DNA from: an uncultured Pseudomonadota bacterium
Lineage (GTDB): Bacteria > Myxococcota_A > UBA9042 > CAIXZC01
Assembly (NCBI GenBank): GCA_937876385.1
Contig: CALFHQ010000512.1
Span: forward strand, 1-7,442
Reading direction: 5' to 3'
DNA length: 7,442 bases
The notes under the pieces are model-generated. The model was not told where the DNA came from, searched no databases, and saw only the letters and a list, made by a program, of their open reading frames with translations. Positions 5,920 to 7,442 of the stretch are shown here, piece by piece (the stretch's first letter is position 1; each line of letters starts with the position of its first letter). The translations under genes and the position numbers were made by a program.

Positions 5920-7442
5920 ATGAAACAAGTGATAGCCCCGATTCTAATCCTTCTGTTTGCGACCTCCTGCGGATCCTCGTCGTCGCCGGAACCCGCTTTG
6001 ATCTTGGTGGATACCGTCTATTCAGGATCCGATACGGTCGTTGATGTCGACATTCAAGAGGACTTCGCTGAGGACCTGGCCCCGGACGAAGTCGCCCCGG
6101 ACGTCGTCATCGGATGCATCGAAGATATCGACTGTGAACCGGTCGGAGAGAGCCCTGACCAGTGCCGCTCCCACCAATGTGTGGACGGAGTTTGCCAGGT
6201 CACAACGACCGAAGACGGGACCCCCTGCGAGGATCAGTTCGTGTGCACCTACGAGGAAGTTTGCCAGTCTGGCGTCTGCGTCGCTTCCGTGGTACTCGAC
6301 TGCGACGACAAGAACCTCTGTACAAAGGACCAGTGTACCCTCGAGCAAACCTGCTCAAACGAACCCATCGCGGGGCCCTGCGAGGATGGCGACCTCTGCA
6401 CCGTCGGGGACACCTGTTCCGACAACGGCGAGTGCCTTCCAGGAAGCGCCATGCAGTGCGATGATGACAACCCCTGCACGGACGATTCTTGCGAACCCCA
6501 GGAGGGATGCGTCTTTGGAATCAATGACGACCCCTGCGATGACGAGGACGCTTGCACCTACGGAGAGCAATGCCTCAACGGCGCCTGTACCCCCGTGGGA
6601 GAACTCAAGTGCAACGATCAGAACTCCTGCACCGAAGACATTTGCGACCCCATTGAGGGATGCCGCTTCGTTGCCCAGGAAGGTCTGGAGTGCGATGACG
6701 GAGACCCCTGCACCGTGGGCGACGTGTGCGCGGATTCTCAGTGCGTACCGGGTCCAAATGAATGCCCCTGCCAGGTGGACCAGGATTGCAGTCCCCTGGA
6801 TGACAACAACCAATGCAACGGAACCTTGCACTGTGTCGGCAGTCAGTGCGTCGTCGATCCCCTCACAGTGGTGGTCTGCGAAGACTCCGACCTCGGGGAT
6901 TGTATCGACTTCCAATGCAAGCCTCAAAACGGGAAGTGCGTAGCAGTTGCGGTCTCCAACGGCACCCCCTGCGATGACGGCGACGAATGCACCGGGTTGG
7001 ATTTCTGTTCCGCCGGCGAGTGCGTCGGCCCACCCCTGTACTGTTCCGATAACAACGTCTGTACCGATGACTCCTGCGTTCCAGGAACCGGGTGCGTCAA
7101 TCAACCCAACACCATCCCCTGCAACGACGGAAACCCCTGTACCCAATCCGACCAGTGCAATGGACAGGCTCAATGCGTGGGTACACCCAAAGTCTGCGAC
7201 GACTCGAACCTCTGCACCGAGGATTCCTGCGACCCACAAGCCGGGGGATGCCTCTTTACGCAGAAATCCTGCGACGACAACATCGATTGCACGACGGATT
7301 CCTGCGACCCACAGACAGGCCAGTGCGTCTTTCAGTCCCAGTGTACCGACGGGGATCCTTGTACCGAAGACTCCTGTGACCCAGCTACCGCCGCTTGCGT
7401 CTTCACTCCCGTCGATTGTGATGACGGCAATGCCTGCACTCA
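5920..7442 (+). CDS. Cysteine-rich CTDC-repeat lipoprotein (3' partial)
   Basis: The frame stays open from ATG 5920 to the right edge (507 codons visible), so the C-terminus is missing. Residues 1-16 are a lipoprotein signal (MKQVIAPILILLFATS) followed by Cys17. A Ser-rich stretch and an Asp/Glu-rich linker come next (for example DVDIQEDFAEDLAPDEVAPD), giving an acidic tether of about 50 residues. From 6115 onward the chain is almost entirely short cysteine modules, with about 69 cysteines in 442 codons. Two module types alternate: CDDxNxCTxDxCxxxxGCxF and PCDDGDxCTxGDxCxxGxCxxG. The first type resembles the Dictyostelium CTDC repeat (Pfam Dicty_CTDC), also known from large surface proteins of Myxococcota and relatives. 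Expected location is the cell surface or periplasm, with many disulfides and possibly Ca2+ or other metal bound by the Asp clusters. Function is unknown; adhesion or surface coat are guesses. It is divergent from tsaE by 84 bp. Confidence 0.9.
   Translation, partial: MKQVIAPILILLFATSCGSSSSPEPALILVDTVYSGSDTVVDVDIQEDFAEDLAPDEVAPDVVIGCIEDIDCEPVGESPDQCRSHQCVDGVCQVTTTEDGTPCEDQFVCTYEEVCQSGVCVASVVLDCDDKNLCTKDQCTLEQTCSNEPIAGPCEDGDLCTVGDTCSDNGECLPGSAMQCDDDNPCTDDSCEPQEGCVFGINDDPCDDEDACTYGEQCLNGACTPVGELKCNDQNSCTEDICDPIEGCRFVAQEGLECDDGDPCTVGDVCADSQCVPGPNECPCQVDQDCSPLDDNNQCNGTLHCVGSQCVVDPLTVVVCEDSDLGDCIDFQCKPQNGKCVAVAVSNGTPCDDGDECTGLDFCSAGECVGPPLYCSDNNVCTDDSCVPGTGCVNQPNTIPCNDGNPCTQSDQCNGQAQCVGTPKVCDDSNLCTEDSCDPQAGGCLFTQKSCDDNIDCTTDSCDPQTGQCVFQSQCTDGDPCTEDSCDPATAACVFTPVDCDDGNACT
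6115..7442 (+). repeat. Degenerate CTDC-type cysteine-module array
   Basis: About twenty modules of roughly 20-25 codons each are present. They are degenerate at the DNA level over most of the array but become more alike toward the right edge: GGATTCCTGCGACCCACA occurs exactly at 7221-7238 and at 7296-7313, 75 bp (25 codons) apart, and a related TCCTGTGACCCAGC follows at 7372. A distinct insert at about 6766-6950 (CPCQVDQDC...NQCNGTLHC) breaks the alternation. The gradient suggests the array grows by recent duplication at its distal end. Confidence 0.85.

Noticed and set aside
5836..5928. Upstream TTG-start extension of tsaE
   Set aside because: It adds 31 residues without family similarity and overlaps the start of the divergent gene.
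6041..6943. 300-codon plus-strand frame rich in Ser, Thr, Pro and Ala
   Set aside because: It overlaps the cysteine-rich lipoprotein in another frame; the regular CDDxNxCT modules identify the true frame.
6355..7239. 294-codon minus-strand frame rich in Val, Ala, Gly and Ile
   Set aside because: Antisense shadow of the Asp/Cys-rich repeats; apparent hydrophobicity follows from the complement of GAC/GAT codons.
1..7442. tRNA, rRNA and CRISPR features
   Set aside because: No cloverleaf-like segment, rRNA-like sequence or regularly spaced palindromic repeat array was seen; the repeats present are coding or single inverted pairs.

Overview
The window looks like chromosomal DNA from a Gram-negative bacterium of the former Deltaproteobacteria, most likely Myxococcota, Bradymonadota or an uncultured relative. 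This is inferred from gene content: a TlpA-like lipoprotein followed by a DUF6029-type outer-membrane barrel, a lipoprotein with an acidic linker and a long array of CTDC-type cysteine repeats, and moderately high G+C. No rRNA or other phylogenetic marker is present, so the placement is tentative.

Layout. 1-973 (+): the 3' part of a protein-L-isoaspartate O-methyltransferase with an unusual acidic N-terminal extension of 42-bp (14-residue) repeats running off the left edge. 974-1120: spacer with two near-identical ~18-bp direct repeats and a TAGAAT -10-like box. 1121-1651 and 1654-3360 (+): a two-gene operon (2-nt gap) of a TlpA/ResA-like thioredoxin-fold lipoprotein and a DUF6029-like beta-barrel whose only mature cysteines form a C-terminal CX4C pair. 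3361-3598: spacer with a strong hairpin and a 147-bp segment bounded by imperfect inverted repeats. 3599-5326 (+): a 575-residue radical SAM protein with a complete N-terminal domain, a probable auxiliary cluster site, a perfect 45-bp tandem duplication in the linker, and a second, degenerate radical SAM-like domain. 5323-5835 (-): tsaE, converging on the radical SAM gene with overlapping stop codons. 5836-5919: divergent spacer. 5920-7442 (+): a large cysteine-rich repeat lipoprotein, open through the right edge.

How the genes relate. TsaE (tRNA t6A biosynthesis) and the methyltransferase (isoaspartate repair) are housekeeping functions. The TlpA-like/DUF6029 pair is a cell-envelope unit in which the thiol protein plausibly acts on the barrel's cysteine pair. 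The radical SAM protein has no recognisable substrate nearby and no precursor-peptide gene was found. The cysteine-rich lipoprotein (about 69 cysteines in the visible repeat region) would need extensive disulfide formation outside the cytoplasm. Any link to the TlpA-like gene is inference only.

The least conventional items are the twin radical SAM protein with its fresh internal duplication, the cysteine pair shared across the TlpA/DUF6029 operon, and the mini-element-like segment at 3385-3531.
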